Assembly: GCF_002795245.1 (NCBI RefSeq)
Contig: NZ_PGVG01000038.1
Span: 1-64,000 of the forward strand
DNA from: Bradyrhizobium forestalis
GTDB taxonomy: Bacteria > Pseudomonadota > Alphaproteobacteria > Rhizobiales > Xanthobacteraceae
Direction: 5' to 3'
Length of the DNA: 64,000 nt
A program made the translations under genes and the position numbers. This document shows positions 14,737 to 23,019 of this stretch, one piece after another. Under the pieces are notes generated by a model, which saw only the letters and a list, made by a program, of their open reading frames with translations, did not search any database and had not been told where the DNA came from. Position 1 is the first letter of the stretch; each line of letters opens with the position of its first letter.

Positions 14737-17700
14737 TTATATAGACGCTCGACTTCTGCCTCCGGTCTGCAATGGTGCCGCCAGCGTACGCGGCAGCGTA
14801 ATGATGAACTCCGTATAGCCGCCAGGCTCGGTATCGACCTCGATGCTGCCGCCGTGCTGCTTCACGATGATGTCGTGGCAGATTGAAAGGCCAAGGCCGG
14901 TTCCTTCGCCCGCGGGCTTGGTCGTGAAGAATGGGTTGAATATCTTCTCTCTCACGCCGGCCGGGATGCCGGCGCCATTGTCGCGAATGCGGATCTCGAC
15001 GGCGCCGCCGAGGTTTGTGGTCGTCGCGCGCAGCCTTGGCTCGAAGCCGTCGCCGGCGGCGTCCTTTTGCTTGCTGGCGGCGTAGAAGCCATTTGAAACG
15101 AGATTGAGGAACACCCGCGTGATCTCCTGAGGATACAGCTCGAGCGCCCCCGCAGACGGATCGAGATTCCTTTCAAGCGTGACATTGAAGCCGGCTTTTT
15201 CAGCGCGCGCTCCGTGATAAGCAAGGTTGAGACTTTCCTCGAGAATGGCGTTGATATCGGCCGCGCGGCGCTCGCCAGACCCTTCGCGAGAGTGCAGAAG
15301 CATATTCTTGACGATGGAATCGGCGCGCGTTCCGTGCTGCACGATCTTTTCCAAATTGCCCTGCAGCAAGTGTATCAGCGGGTCGATGTCCTGCCTTGCG
15401 GCCTCGCCGAGTCCGGCTGAGCGCAGCGCGTCGCCGAGTTCGTCGATCAGTTCGGAGGAAAGCGCAGCGAAATTATTGACGAAATTGAGCGGGTTCTTGA
15501 TCTCATGCGCAATGCCGGCGGTGAGTTGCCCGAGCGAGGCAAGCTTCTCGGTCTGGATCAACCGATCCTGCGCATTTCGCAATTCCTCCAGCGATTGCGA
15601 CAGTTCCATAGTACGCTCGCGCAGCTCATTCAGCAGGCGTGCATTCTCGATCGCGATCACGCCCTGGTGTGCGAAGTTGGATACGAGCTCGACCTGCTTG
15701 TCCGTGAAGGGTTTGACTTCCTGGCGGAAGATCGTGATCGTGCCGATCAGCTCGTCTTCCTTGAGCATGGGTACGATGACGAGGGTCCTTGCGCCGGCAA
15801 GGTCGGCAAGCGCGCGAACGTTGGGGTTGCCCTCGACGTAGGGCGGCTGGGTCCTGATATCGTCGATATGAACCGTCTGATGAGTTTTCTCGACAGTGCC
15901 GAGCCCGCTCGCCGGATGCGGGCGAATGTGCTGGTATAGGCGGGTGTCAACGTAGGCTTGCGGCGCATTGTGCAATGCGACGGTGCGAAAGCCGCCTTCT
16001 TCGTAGAGGTTCATGGTGCCGAACCCGGCGCCGCAGATCCGCGTCGCATTCTCCAGCATCTTGTGGAAGACCGGCGTCAGTGCGCCCGATGAAGCGCTGA
16101 TGATTTCCAGCACCTCCGACGTTGCCGTCTGCCGCTCCAGCGATTCGTTCAATTGCTCGAACAGGCGCACGTTGCCGATGGCGATCACGGCTTGATCTGC
16201 AAAAGTCTGAAGCAGAGCGATCTGCTTCTCGCCAAATGGACGAACCTCCGTGCGACGAAGCACGATCGCACCCATGCTCTCGCCGTCGCGCAACAGCGGC
16301 ACGCTCAGAACGGTCCGAACGTTGGAGCGAAGCGCATATTCGCGTCCTGTCGGGAACTCCTCCCCTTCCGGCCCGAGCAGGTCGTGCACATGAACGGTGC
16401 GACGGTCGATAATCGCCCGGCCGGTGGGCGATTTGACACTGATCGATCGTCGGCTCCACACCACGGGAACTTGTCCATGGTGTGCCTGGATGACGAGATC
16501 GTCGCCATCCCTCAGAACGACCAGCGCATCATATGCCTCGCACAGCCCGCATGCGCTGTCCACGATCGCCTTGAGCACCGGCCCGACCTCGGTCGGCGAG
16601 GAAGCGATGACCCGCAAGATATTGGCGCTACCGGTCTGGTACGTCAGCGCCTCGGACAGGTCTCGCGTCCTGGTCTGCAATTGTTCGAAGAGTCGGACAT
16701 TCTCGATGGCGATCACGGCCTGGTCGGCAAACGTGGCGACCAGCTCGATCTGCTTTTCCGTGAACGGCTGCACGCGCTTGCGGGCGATTACGATCGCGCC
16801 GATCGGCTCATTCTCGCGCAGGAGGGGAACGCCGAGCGCCGTGCGCTGGCCAGCCATGGCAATGGACTCGTGCAGGCCGTATTCGGGATCTGCGGCGACG
16901 TCCAGGATTTGCACGGGACGGCGCTCGAGTACGGCCCGGCCCGTGACCGTGCTCCGGCCGGGGGCAATCGGGTGAGCCTGCAGAAACGCGATGTATTCCT
17001 CGGAAAACCCGACCGCTGCTCCGGCCTGATATTCATCGCCTTCGCGGCGCATGATGAATGCCATCTCCGCTTCGCACAGCCGTGCCGCGGAATCGACCAG
17101 CGTGTTGAGCACGGTCTGCAGATCGAAGGTCGAGCGGCTGATCACCTTCAGCACATCGGCAGTCGCGGTTTGCTGCTGGAGCGATTCGGCGAGATCTCGC
17201 GTCTTCGCCTGCACCTCATCGAACAACCGGACGTTCTCTATGGCGATGACGGCCTGGTCGGCGAAGGTCTGCAGAAGTTGCACATGATGCGGAGCGAAGC
17301 TGCCCGGCTCGGCCCGCGTGACGCTGATCATGCCGATCACCACGCCGCCGGCCGCGAGCGGAACGAACAACATGCTGCGAAAGCCGCGGGCACGCGCGAT
17401 GAATTTGATCTCGTTCGTCAGCGCTTCGGTATCGGGGGTCGGCACCACCTTACCGGCCTGCGTCCTCGCAAAGCTCTCGAAATCGGCAATCGGCCGCGGA
17501 AACATCTTCTTCAAAGCTTCATCGGCGGCGGGATTCGTCGGCGTGAACGCCGCCAAGTGGGCCGTGCCGTCGATGAAGCGGAATACGGTCGTCGAAAAGC
17601 CGCCGAGCAGGGCATTGGCGCGCCTCGCGATTGCGTCGAATACCGGTTTCACCTCCGATGGCGAGCTGGCGATGATCTTGAGAATGTCCGCGGTGGCGGT

Positions 17701-17790
17701 CTCGCGATCTTGTGCGGCGCGCAATTCGGCCAGGAGCCGCGCGTTCTCCTGCTGCAGGTCCGCCACAACGTCCTGAGGAAGTGCGGCCAT
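14737..17790 (-). CDS. Multi-GAF sensor histidine kinase
   Basis: 1017 aa from Met at 17790; an upstream ATG at 17838 is possible. A short N-terminal coiled coil is followed by four tandem GAF domains (roughly 45-195, 225-370, 400-545, 570-720), each introduced by the linker pattern QTATADVLKVI or a relative and closed by TFADQAVIAIENVRLF. Then come a coiled coil and HisKA box (LGQLTAGIAHEIKNPLNFVN, phospho-His at HEIKNP), and an HATPase with the N box, DNGAGIP and GTGLGLSICHDI. No transmembrane segment or receiver domain is seen, so it is a soluble kinase whose partner regulator is not adjacent. GAF domains may sense small ligands or redox state. Confidence 0.9.
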   Translation of the reverse strand: MAALPQDVVADLQQENARLLAELRAAQDRETATADILKIIASSPSEVKPVFDAIARRANALLGGFSTTVFRFIDGTAHLAAFTPTNPAADEALKKMFPRPIADFESFARTQAGKVVPTPDTEALTNEIKFIARARGFRSMLFVPLAAGGVVIGMISVTRAEPGSFAPHHVQLLQTFADQAVIAIENVRLFDEVQAKTRDLAESLQQQTATADVLKVISRSTFDLQTVLNTLVDSAARLCEAEMAFIMRREGDEYQAGAAVGFSEEYIAFLQAHPIAPGRSTVTGRAVLERRPVQILDVAADPEYGLHESIAMAGQRTALGVPLLRENEPIGAIVIARKRVQPFTEKQIELVATFADQAVIAIENVRLFEQLQTRTRDLSEALTYQTGSANILRVIASSPTEVGPVLKAIVDSACGLCEAYDALVVLRDGDDLVIQAHHGQVPVVWSRRSISVKSPTGRAIIDRRTVHVHDLLGPEGEEFPTGREYALRSNVRTVLSVPLLRDGESMGAIVLRRTEVRPFGEKQIALLQTFADQAVIAIGNVRLFEQLNESLERQTATSEVLEIISASSGALTPVFHKMLENATRICGAGFGTMNLYEEGGFRTVALHNAPQAYVDTRLYQHIRPHPASGLGTVEKTHQTVHIDDIRTQPPYVEGNPNVRALADLAGARTLVIVPMLKEDELIGTITIFRQEVKPFTDKQVELVSNFAHQGVIAIENARLLNELRERTMELSQSLEELRNAQDRLIQTEKLASLGQLTAGIAHEIKNPLNFVNNFAALSSELIDELGDALRSAGLGEAARQDIDPLIHLLQGNLEKIVQHGTRADSIVKNMLLHSREGSGERRAADINAILEESLNLAYHGARAEKAGFNVTLERNLDPSAGALELYPQEITRVFLNLVSNGFYAASKQKDAAGDGFEPRLRATTTNLGGAVEIRIRDNGAGIPAGVREKIFNPFFTTKPAGEGTGLGLSICHDIIVKQHGGSIEVDTEPGGYTEFIITLPRTLAAPLQTGGRSRASI

Positions 17791-17894
17791 GATGAAAATC
17801 CACGTCGCCAACCGGTTTGCGGCCGACCTCAAATCCAATCAACAAAGCGTCAGGAATTATTCCACCATCAGGTGCTTCCGACCAGACGTATCAT

Positions 17895-17915
17895 TAGTTG
17901 ATTTTCAATCGACTA
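17895..17915. promoter_or_regulatory. Imperfect palindrome between divergent kinase and SDR genes
   Basis: TAGTTGATT-TTC-AATCGACTA, nine-bp arms with one G-T mismatch, in the 295-bp divergent intergenic region. It could be a regulator site; no cognate factor is evident. Confidence 0.35.
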
Positions 17916-18085
17916 CGCGTCAATTCGCCTGCGCGATCTGCCGAAGCGGCGAGTTCCCACAAATTGCCGCTGCAGGCCGATTTGCGTCGTGCCCGCATGG
18001 CGGCAGGCCTCGGCGATCGCGGCAGTCTCGGAAATGGTGCGCGGGGCGCGGTACACTGCACACGAAACATCCGGAGGAGCGGCGC

Positions 18086-18859
18086 ATGGCGACCATATTC
18101 ATCACCGGCAGCACCGACGGTCTCGGCCGGGCGGCGGCGCAGTCACTCCTCGATCAGGGGCACCGCGTGGTGCTGCATGCGCGGTCGGCCGATCGTGCCG
18201 CAACGCTCGGCGAGCTTACCTCGCGTGCCGCGGGGGTGGTGGCCGGTGATCTCAGAAGCGCGGCAGAGACGAGAAGCATCGCGGATCAGGTCAACGCGAT
18301 CGGGCGCATGGATGCGATCATCCACAATGCCGGCGTCTACACGCGGCCGAGCCGCGGCGCGACGCCGGAAGGCCATGCCGAAACCCTGGCCATCAACACG
18401 CTTGCGCCGTACCTGCTCACGGCCCTGATCGAGCGGCCGGGCCGATTGGTGTATCTCAGCAGCGGACTGCACCGCGGCGGCGAGGGTTCGCTCGACGATA
18501 TTGACTGGAGGAAACGGGCTTGGGACTCGGCAAAGGCCTACGCCGAGAGCAAGCTGCAAATCGTCGCGCTCGCCTTCGCGCTGGCACGACGCTGGCCCGA
18601 GGTCCTGAGCAATGCCGTCGATCCCGGCTGGGTGCGCACGAAGATGGGCGGCGCGGGCGCCCCAGGCGATATCGACACCGGACAACGGACGCAAACCTGG
18701 CTGGCGGTCAGCGAGGATTCCGCAGCCCTGGTGAGCGGGCGCTACTGGCATCATCTCGAGCAGCAAGAGCCGGCCAGCGAGGCAACCGATCCGAAATTTC
18801 AGGACCAGCTCATCGGCAAATTGAGCGAGCTGACGGGCGTCGAACTGCCGGAGGTGTAA
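18086..18859 (+). CDS. Short-chain dehydrogenase/reductase
   Basis: 257 aa. The start at 18086 follows a strong GGAGGAG site; the open frame extends upstream but without a ribosome site. The N-terminal Rossmann motif ITGSTDGLGRAA (TGxxxGxG) indicates NAD(P)H binding; HNAGVY matches NNAG with His in the first place. Catalytic Ser is in YLSSGLH. The YxxxK motif reads YAESK at the expected distance. The family position is SDR of the extended retinol-dehydrogenase-like sort; the substrate cannot be told. Divergent from the histidine kinase. Confidence 0.85.
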   Translation: MATIFITGSTDGLGRAAAQSLLDQGHRVVLHARSADRAATLGELTSRAAGVVAGDLRSAAETRSIADQVNAIGRMDAIIHNAGVYTRPSRGATPEGHAETLAINTLAPYLLTALIERPGRLVYLSSGLHRGGEGSLDDIDWRKRAWDSAKAYAESKLQIVALAFALARRWPEVLSNAVDPGWVRTKMGGAGAPGDIDTGQRTQTWLAVSEDSAALVSGRYWHHLEQQEPASEATDPKFQDQLIGKLSELTGVELPEV

Positions 18860-18869
18860 AGCGCGATGA

Positions 18870-18925
18870 TTCGTCGTCATTGCGAGCCAACGGGTGCGCG
18901 CGAAGCGCGGCCCCTTGGCCTAAGC
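18870..18925. repeat. Fragment of a dispersed intergenic repeat
   Basis: TCGTCATTGCGAGCCAACGG followed by GCGCGAAGCGCGGCCC resembles a dispersed intergenic sequence type seen between genes in this genus; only part of it is present. It fills the gap between SDR and DedA-like genes. Assignment is from memory of the sequence style. Confidence 0.4.
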
Positions 18926-18941
18926 AACGACGGAGCAGGCT

Positions 18942-19616
18942 TCAGGCCACCTTCGGCCGCCAGGCCGTGTAGAGACCGATCAGGGTCCCCATGGCGACCA
19001 GCGCCACTGCCAGCAGCACCTGCAATTCGCCATCGTCGGTGGGGCCGATGGACGACACGAGCCTGGTCACGATGACGAACAGAATGCCCACGGCGGCCGC
19101 CGCACCCGCGCAGAGATAAGCGAGCTCTCGCGTGAGGCTCCGGCCGAGCAGTCCGAGCGCCGTGAAATACATCGCGCAGGCGTTGGGATGAACGAACAAT
19201 GCAATGCGCGCATAGCGGCCATAGGCATCGAACAACGACTCGCATCGGCGCAGGGCCGCCTTCGAGGCCACCCGCTGCAGGAACGGCCTGAAGAAACGAG
19301 CCTGTGCGTAGCTGAGAACGGCGCCCAGGATGATGGCGAGCCACGCCACGACAAAGACGGAGCCATCCGCGGCCTTCGGGTTCAGCGCCACGGACATCAG
19401 GATCAGCGCCGTTCCGGGAAAATAGCCGAAATACGGGAAGACCGCCTCCAGCAGCACGCAGACGAACATGAAGACCAGAAACCAGGATGAACCGGTCGCA
19501 CCCTGGACGATGGCGTTCAAGTCGACGAGGCTCGTCCTGTACAAGACGAGGTACATGCACATGGCCAATCCGGCCAGCGCGTAGAACGGCAACGCTCCCG
19601 ACAGAAACCGTCTCAT
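18942..19616 (-). CDS. DedA/SNARE-associated-like membrane protein
   Basis: 224 aa with about five or six hydrophobic helices (for example ALPFYALAGLAMCMYLVLY, WFLVFMFVCVLLEAVFPYFG, FVVAWLAIILGAVLSYAQAR, VLLAVALVAMGTLIGLYTAW). The segment EAVFPYFGYFPGTALILMS followed by a helix hairpin and RFFRPFLQRVASK resembles the VTT/DedA core in which a re-entrant glycine/proline loop is followed by GxxxG-type helices. DedA relatives act in lipid flipping and membrane homeostasis. Family assignment is moderate; no operon partner is evident. Confidence 0.55.
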   Translation of the reverse strand: MRRFLSGALPFYALAGLAMCMYLVLYRTSLVDLNAIVQGATGSSWFLVFMFVCVLLEAVFPYFGYFPGTALILMSVALNPKAADGSVFVVAWLAIILGAVLSYAQARFFRPFLQRVASKAALRRCESLFDAYGRYARIALFVHPNACAMYFTALGLLGRSLTRELAYLCAGAAAAVGILFVIVTRLVSSIGPTDDGELQVLLAVALVAMGTLIGLYTAWRPKVA

Positions 19617-19742
19617 CCAACCATCAAGCTCTGTTTGGCGGAGACGACGGCCTCGCGCTGTTCCGGATCATGCTTTAGGCGAATGAGATTGCTCCTGTCG
19701 ATAGCGCCCTTTGCCACGCGATCGTCGCCTCGCCCTCCGCTC

Positions 19743-20225
19743 CTACGCAATCGACAGAATCTCGATCTCCTGCGCGCCTGAGCCGACGACGTCGCCGACC
19801 GCCTTTCCCATCAGCGACCGCGCAACCGGCGAGACGAACGAGATCGACCCCGCCTTCGGATCGGCCTCGTCCTCGCCGACGATGCGGTAGGTCTGCACCC
19901 GGCCGTCGGGGCGGCTGAAGGTCACGGTGCTGCCGAAGGCGACGATTTCGGTCGAGGTCGGATCGGGCACGAGCTGCGCCGTGCGCAGCCTTTCGGTGAG
20001 ATAGCGGGCATCGCGCAGGGGCACCGCCGACTGCCGGCGCTTCTCGTTGACGTCCTCGATGGCTTGCGCGGCTTCATAGGCCTCGCGCGCTTCGGCGAGC
20101 TGCGTCTGCAACGCCTTGAAGCCTGCCTCCGTCACGAGGTTTGGATGCGGCGAGATCGGGCGGTCCGGCAACAGCGTCTCGGACGCGGTTTCGGCGCTCT
20201 CTTCCTTGGTGAAGGCGACGCTCAA
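19743..20225 (-). CDS. GreA/GreB-family transcription elongation factor
   Basis: 160 aa, the usual Gre length. The start is taken as TTG at 20225, preceded by AGGA at good distance, because no ATG lies near the conserved N-terminus. N-terminal part SVAFTKEESAE, LVTEAGFKALQTQL and a coiled-coil stretch (EAYEAAQAIEDVNEKRR) precede the C-terminal FKBP-like domain: VAFGSTVTFSRPDG, YRIVGEDEADPKAGSISFVS and PVARSLMGKAVGDVV, the last a hallmark of GreA/B. It rescues backtracked RNA polymerase or modulates it. It could be a paralogue rather than the main GreA, because the N-terminus is divergent. Confidence 0.85.
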   Translation of the reverse strand: MSVAFTKEESAETASETLLPDRPISPHPNLVTEAGFKALQTQLAEAREAYEAAQAIEDVNEKRRQSAVPLRDARYLTERLRTAQLVPDPTSTEIVAFGSTVTFSRPDGRVQTYRIVGEDEADPKAGSISFVSPVARSLMGKAVGDVVGSGAQEIEILSIA

Positions 20226-20283
20226 TTGAATATCCTGTCGAGCTGGTTGGATGGCGACGCCGTAAGCCGCCGATGGCAAGAGA

Positions 20284-20766
20284 CTATATCTCAAGTTCGA
20301 CGAAACGGCGGAGCTTGAAGACGAGGTCCGGCACGGCCTGGCGGAACCGGGTTGCATTCTGGAAACTGGTCGAGAACGGCGCAAAGGTGAGCATGGCGTT
20401 CCAGTGCCGGTAACCATAGACCGTGACCGAGACGCCAGAGTTCGGGAAGTTTTCCAGCTTGCGCAGCTCGCCCAGCACGAGATCGGCGATCGCCTCCGCC
20501 GGCAGCAGGCGCTTGCCGTCCCGCGTGGTCGCGATTTGCGCAGGCGGCTCGGCCGGTTTCGTGGCAGCCGGCGCGGCATCGGGCGCGTTCTCGGCTTTGG
20601 CCGCCGGCGGATCGAAGCTGGATGTCTGCTCCACCGCATCCGCCGGCACCATCGGTGGAACCTCGGCGAGCGGCGGCGGTGCAACACTGTCTGCGCGCTT
20701 GTTGCCTCCCAGGATGCTGCTGATCATGGCCACAAGGCCAGCATCCCTCAGCTCGTCACTCATCAT
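20284..20766 (-). CDS. Hypothetical protein with Pro/Ala-rich linker
   Basis: 160 aa. After MMSDELRDAGLVAMISSILG there is a low-complexity Pro/Ala stretch (about 28-78) and then a compact C-terminal domain (LLPAEAIADLVLGELRKLEN; VSVTVYGYRHWNAMLTFAPF). No family recognised. The gene precedes the greA-like gene on the same strand with a 58-bp gap, so they may be co-transcribed. Start may be either of the two initial Met codons. Confidence 0.65.
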   Translation of the reverse strand: MMSDELRDAGLVAMISSILGGNKRADSVAPPPLAEVPPMVPADAVEQTSSFDPPAAKAENAPDAAPAATKPAEPPAQIATTRDGKRLLPAEAIADLVLGELRKLENFPNSGVSVTVYGYRHWNAMLTFAPFSTSFQNATRFRQAVPDLVFKLRRFVELEI

Positions 20767-20936
20767 TCCCCCCGGCTTCGCCCTACTCTAGCACTGCTCT
20801 CGCAGACCGCCACCGCGGAGGTGGGGCCGGAAGCCGCCCGGCCAAGACCGTATCATCAAGACTGCCTTACTAAGACCGTATCCACCTCTCGATGGCGCCG
20901 GCGGCACGACGTTCGATCGCGTCGCCGTCCGATCCG

Positions 20937-21275
20937 CTACCGCTTGTCGAACGGAATATACTGCTGATACTGCTTCGGCACCGAGCTGCGGTAGCGCGCA
21001 GGCACGGTGCCGGTGTCGATCGAATGATCGATCTCCTGCTGCCGGGTCATCTTCTTCTTTGCCGGCTTCTTCGACGCGCTCTTCTTGGTGTCGGTCGGCT
21101 GGCTGGAGCTGTCGGGGGTCGCGCTTGGCGCTGTCGTCGTCGCAGCCGGCGCAGTGGTTGTCGCGGCAGGCGCAGCGGTTCCGCCGGCGGCTGGAGCGCC
21201 CTGCGCCAGAGCGAGCGGCATTTGCGTCATAAGCACCAGCGCTGCCGTCGCGGCCAGCAAATATGATTTCTGCAT
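20937..21275 (-). CDS. Small secreted protein with Thr/Ala/Pro-rich linker
   Basis: 112 aa from ATG at 21275, which has GGAGG five bases upstream. A signal peptide (MQKSYLLAATAALVLMTQMP and on to LALAQ, cleavage near residue 25) is followed by a low-complexity Ala/Thr/Pro region, a Lys-rich stretch (KKSASKKPAKKKM) and a conserved-looking end (RQQEIDHSIDTGTVPARYRS; KQYQQYIPFDK). Function unknown; probably periplasmic. Confidence 0.75.
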   Translation of the reverse strand: MQKSYLLAATAALVLMTQMPLALAQGAPAAGGTAAPAATTTAPAATTTAPSATPDSSSQPTDTKKSASKKPAKKKMTRQQEIDHSIDTGTVPARYRSSVPKQYQQYIPFDKR

Positions 21276-21534
21276 CAGAACCTCCAAGATTGCCTGATCC
21301 GGATGAGACCAGCGTAGGCCTCCGGCATCGACGCGTGCAAGTCTGTCGACAATAGGTCCGATCCCACACCGGAACTGTGGTGGAGATCACATTACGAACC
21401 ATGGCCTGCGTCATGATGTGCCTCATCTCGAACGCATCGCGCCATGCCGACACCAACACTGCATGACCGTGCGTCGAACAGGCCACGGGGAACGGCAAGG
21501 CATGGCCGTTCCACCCCGCTCGAAGGAGACTGAA

Positions 21535-21768
21535 ATGCGTCGCACCATCCTCACGCTTGCATCGTTCGCGACCTTGATCGCCGCGTCGCTGTCGGCGGCG
21601 CCGGCCCAGGCCGCAAACGACAGATACTGCCTGCAAGGCCGCAGCTGGGGCTATCCCGGCAACTGTCAGTTCGCCAGCTACCAGCAATGTGCCGCCACGG
21701 CTTCCGGCACCTCGGCCTATTGCGGCATCAACCCGCGCTACGCGTACTCGCAGCCGTATTCTTACTGA
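21535..21768 (+). CDS. DUF3551 small secreted Cys-rich protein
   Basis: 77 aa with GAAGGAG ribosome site. Signal peptide to about residue 26 (LIAASLSAAPAQA), then a short mature part with YCLQGRSWGYPGNCQF, SYQQCAATASGTSAYCGINP, four Cys likely in two disulfides. This matches the DUF3551 pattern abundant in Bradyrhizobium. Role unknown. A 14-bp hairpin follows the stop codon. Confidence 0.82.
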   Translation: MRRTILTLASFATLIAASLSAAPAQAANDRYCLQGRSWGYPGNCQFASYQQCAATASGTSAYCGINPRYAYSQPYSY

Positions 21769-21773
21769 CGGCG

Positions 21774-21806
21774 TGGCGGCGTGCGCGACGATCGCGCGCG
21801 CCGCCA
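21774..21806 (+). terminator. Strong hairpin after the DUF3551 gene
   Basis: Arms TGGCGGCGTGCGCG and CGCGCGCGCCGCCA pair over 14 bp with one wobble around a 5-nt loop. There is no U-run after it, so it may be a factor-assisted terminator or a 3' stabiliser. Confidence 0.5.
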
Positions 21807-22030
21807 CAGCCCAGCAAAACAGGCTGAACGAAAGCGGCACCTTGAGGCCGCAATCAATTGCGGCTTGACGGTGGTCTGCCAGCCTTTCGCTTGGTCAGGA
21901 AGCGCCCATCTCCCCGCGCGGCAACGTCAGTTGCGCGATCAATGCGGTGATCAATTCGGTAATACTTCTCGCCGCGGGCAGCGCGCCGCGCTATATTTTC
22001 GTTCGGAAGGACTGCTGAGCCCCAAGGTTT

Positions 22031-22261
22031 ATGGGCATCATGGTCAACCCCACGCCCAGAATGCGGAGAGTGCTACGGCAAGCGCACCTGTACGGCCGTT
22101 TGGTCGCACATGATGGGAAATTGTACTATCCCGGCGGTAACCACCGGTTATGCAATGAAGAGACCGCGATCGCGATGGTAAAGGCAGGCTGGCTCAGGCA
22201 TCGCGGCGAGGACTATGAAATTACATCCGACGGCATAAGGGCCGATGCGCGGCGTGAATAG
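22031..22261 (+). CDS. Small hypothetical protein (76 aa)
   Basis: 76 aa (alternative start at 22040, MVNPTPRMRRV). The order RRVLRQAHLYGRLVAHDGKLYYPGGNHRLCNEETAIAMVKAGWL is protein-like with alternating helix and strand propensity and ends with a charged tail. The second half (ETAIAMVKAGWLRHRGEDYEI) suggests a small winged-helix-like fold. No family recognised, and no convincing ribosome site, so confidence is moderate. Confidence 0.5.
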   Translation: MGIMVNPTPRMRRVLRQAHLYGRLVAHDGKLYYPGGNHRLCNEETAIAMVKAGWLRHRGEDYEITSDGIRADARRE

Positions 22262-22498
22262 CTCCATCTGACCGGCGCGTCCACCTCGCGCACGGAAACG
22301 GCAGTGATATGACGGCAGTGATATGCAGGCTCAGACCGGGAGAATTCCACAACCACGAGCGTGCCCCGAGGTATCGATAATTTGCGGGCGAAATCGGACG
22401 TCGCCGCGACCGCGATGCCCGAGGGAAAGATAGGCTGATCTATTGCCGCGACGGTTTGCTCGCCGCATGTCAGTGGCGCCACGCCGCAACGCCGGCCG

Positions 22499-22672
22499 TT
22501 AGCCGCCAGACCCGAGCAAAAACGCATCGACCGACGCAGCTAATCGGTCTGCCACTTGCATGGCCGGCGCGGACTGCGTTTGAGGAGGCAGCGAACCTCG
22601 AGAATTGACTGCCAGCCCAATGCCAGCGGCAAGAACAGCTATTGTGATCGCAGCGAGATATTGAGTCCTCAT
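22499..22672 (-). CDS. Small signal-peptide/membrane protein (57 aa)
   Basis: 57 aa starting MRTQYLAAITIAVLAAGIGL, a typical signal or anchor, followed by a short polar part (SLPPQTQSAPAMQVADRLAA) and ending SVDAFLLGSGG. GAGGG lies nine bases upstream of the ATG on the minus strand. The frame was translated by hand and is stop-free to TAA at 22499. No family recognised; it is the only supported coding frame in this part of the 22.26-23.02 kb gap. Confidence 0.45.
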   Translation of the reverse strand: MRTQYLAAITIAVLAAGIGLAVNSRGSLPPQTQSAPAMQVADRLAASVDAFLLGSGG

Positions 22673-23019
22673 GGCGATGGCCCTCTTATCACGCCATAAC
22701 TAACCGGACAGTCTCAGAAATGGTTCCCGAGCCGCCTAGAGGCCCTCAAGCATGGCCTTGCTTGCACGGCTTAATCAGTGGCCGGTACTCAGGTGAGTTG
22801 AGACTCATCCGGAGTGAGCGGCTTGCGTAATGGTCAATATTTCGGCCGTAATTGGCCAAGCTCTCTTCATTTCATAGGGGCTCTCCGCGAGCAGGCAGCG
22901 AGGTTCACTAGCCGCGGTCGCCCACTGCTCCACTCATTCGCTGCGCGTTCGCTCTTTCTTCGTGTGTGATACGTTGTGTAGTGTACGATTGTCCGGACAT
23001 CGAGAACGAGTGCCATGCC
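22673..23019. other. 347-bp stretch upstream of the SAM-cyclase gene
   Basis: No gene, RNA structure or repeat is supported. It presumably holds the promoter of the large cyclase gene; no clear -35/-10 pair stands out. Confidence 0.4.

Noticed and set aside
22213..22527. 104-codon minus-strand frame
   Set aside because: No ribosome site and Cys/Arg-rich composition; a small signal-peptide protein in another frame just next to it is more convincing.
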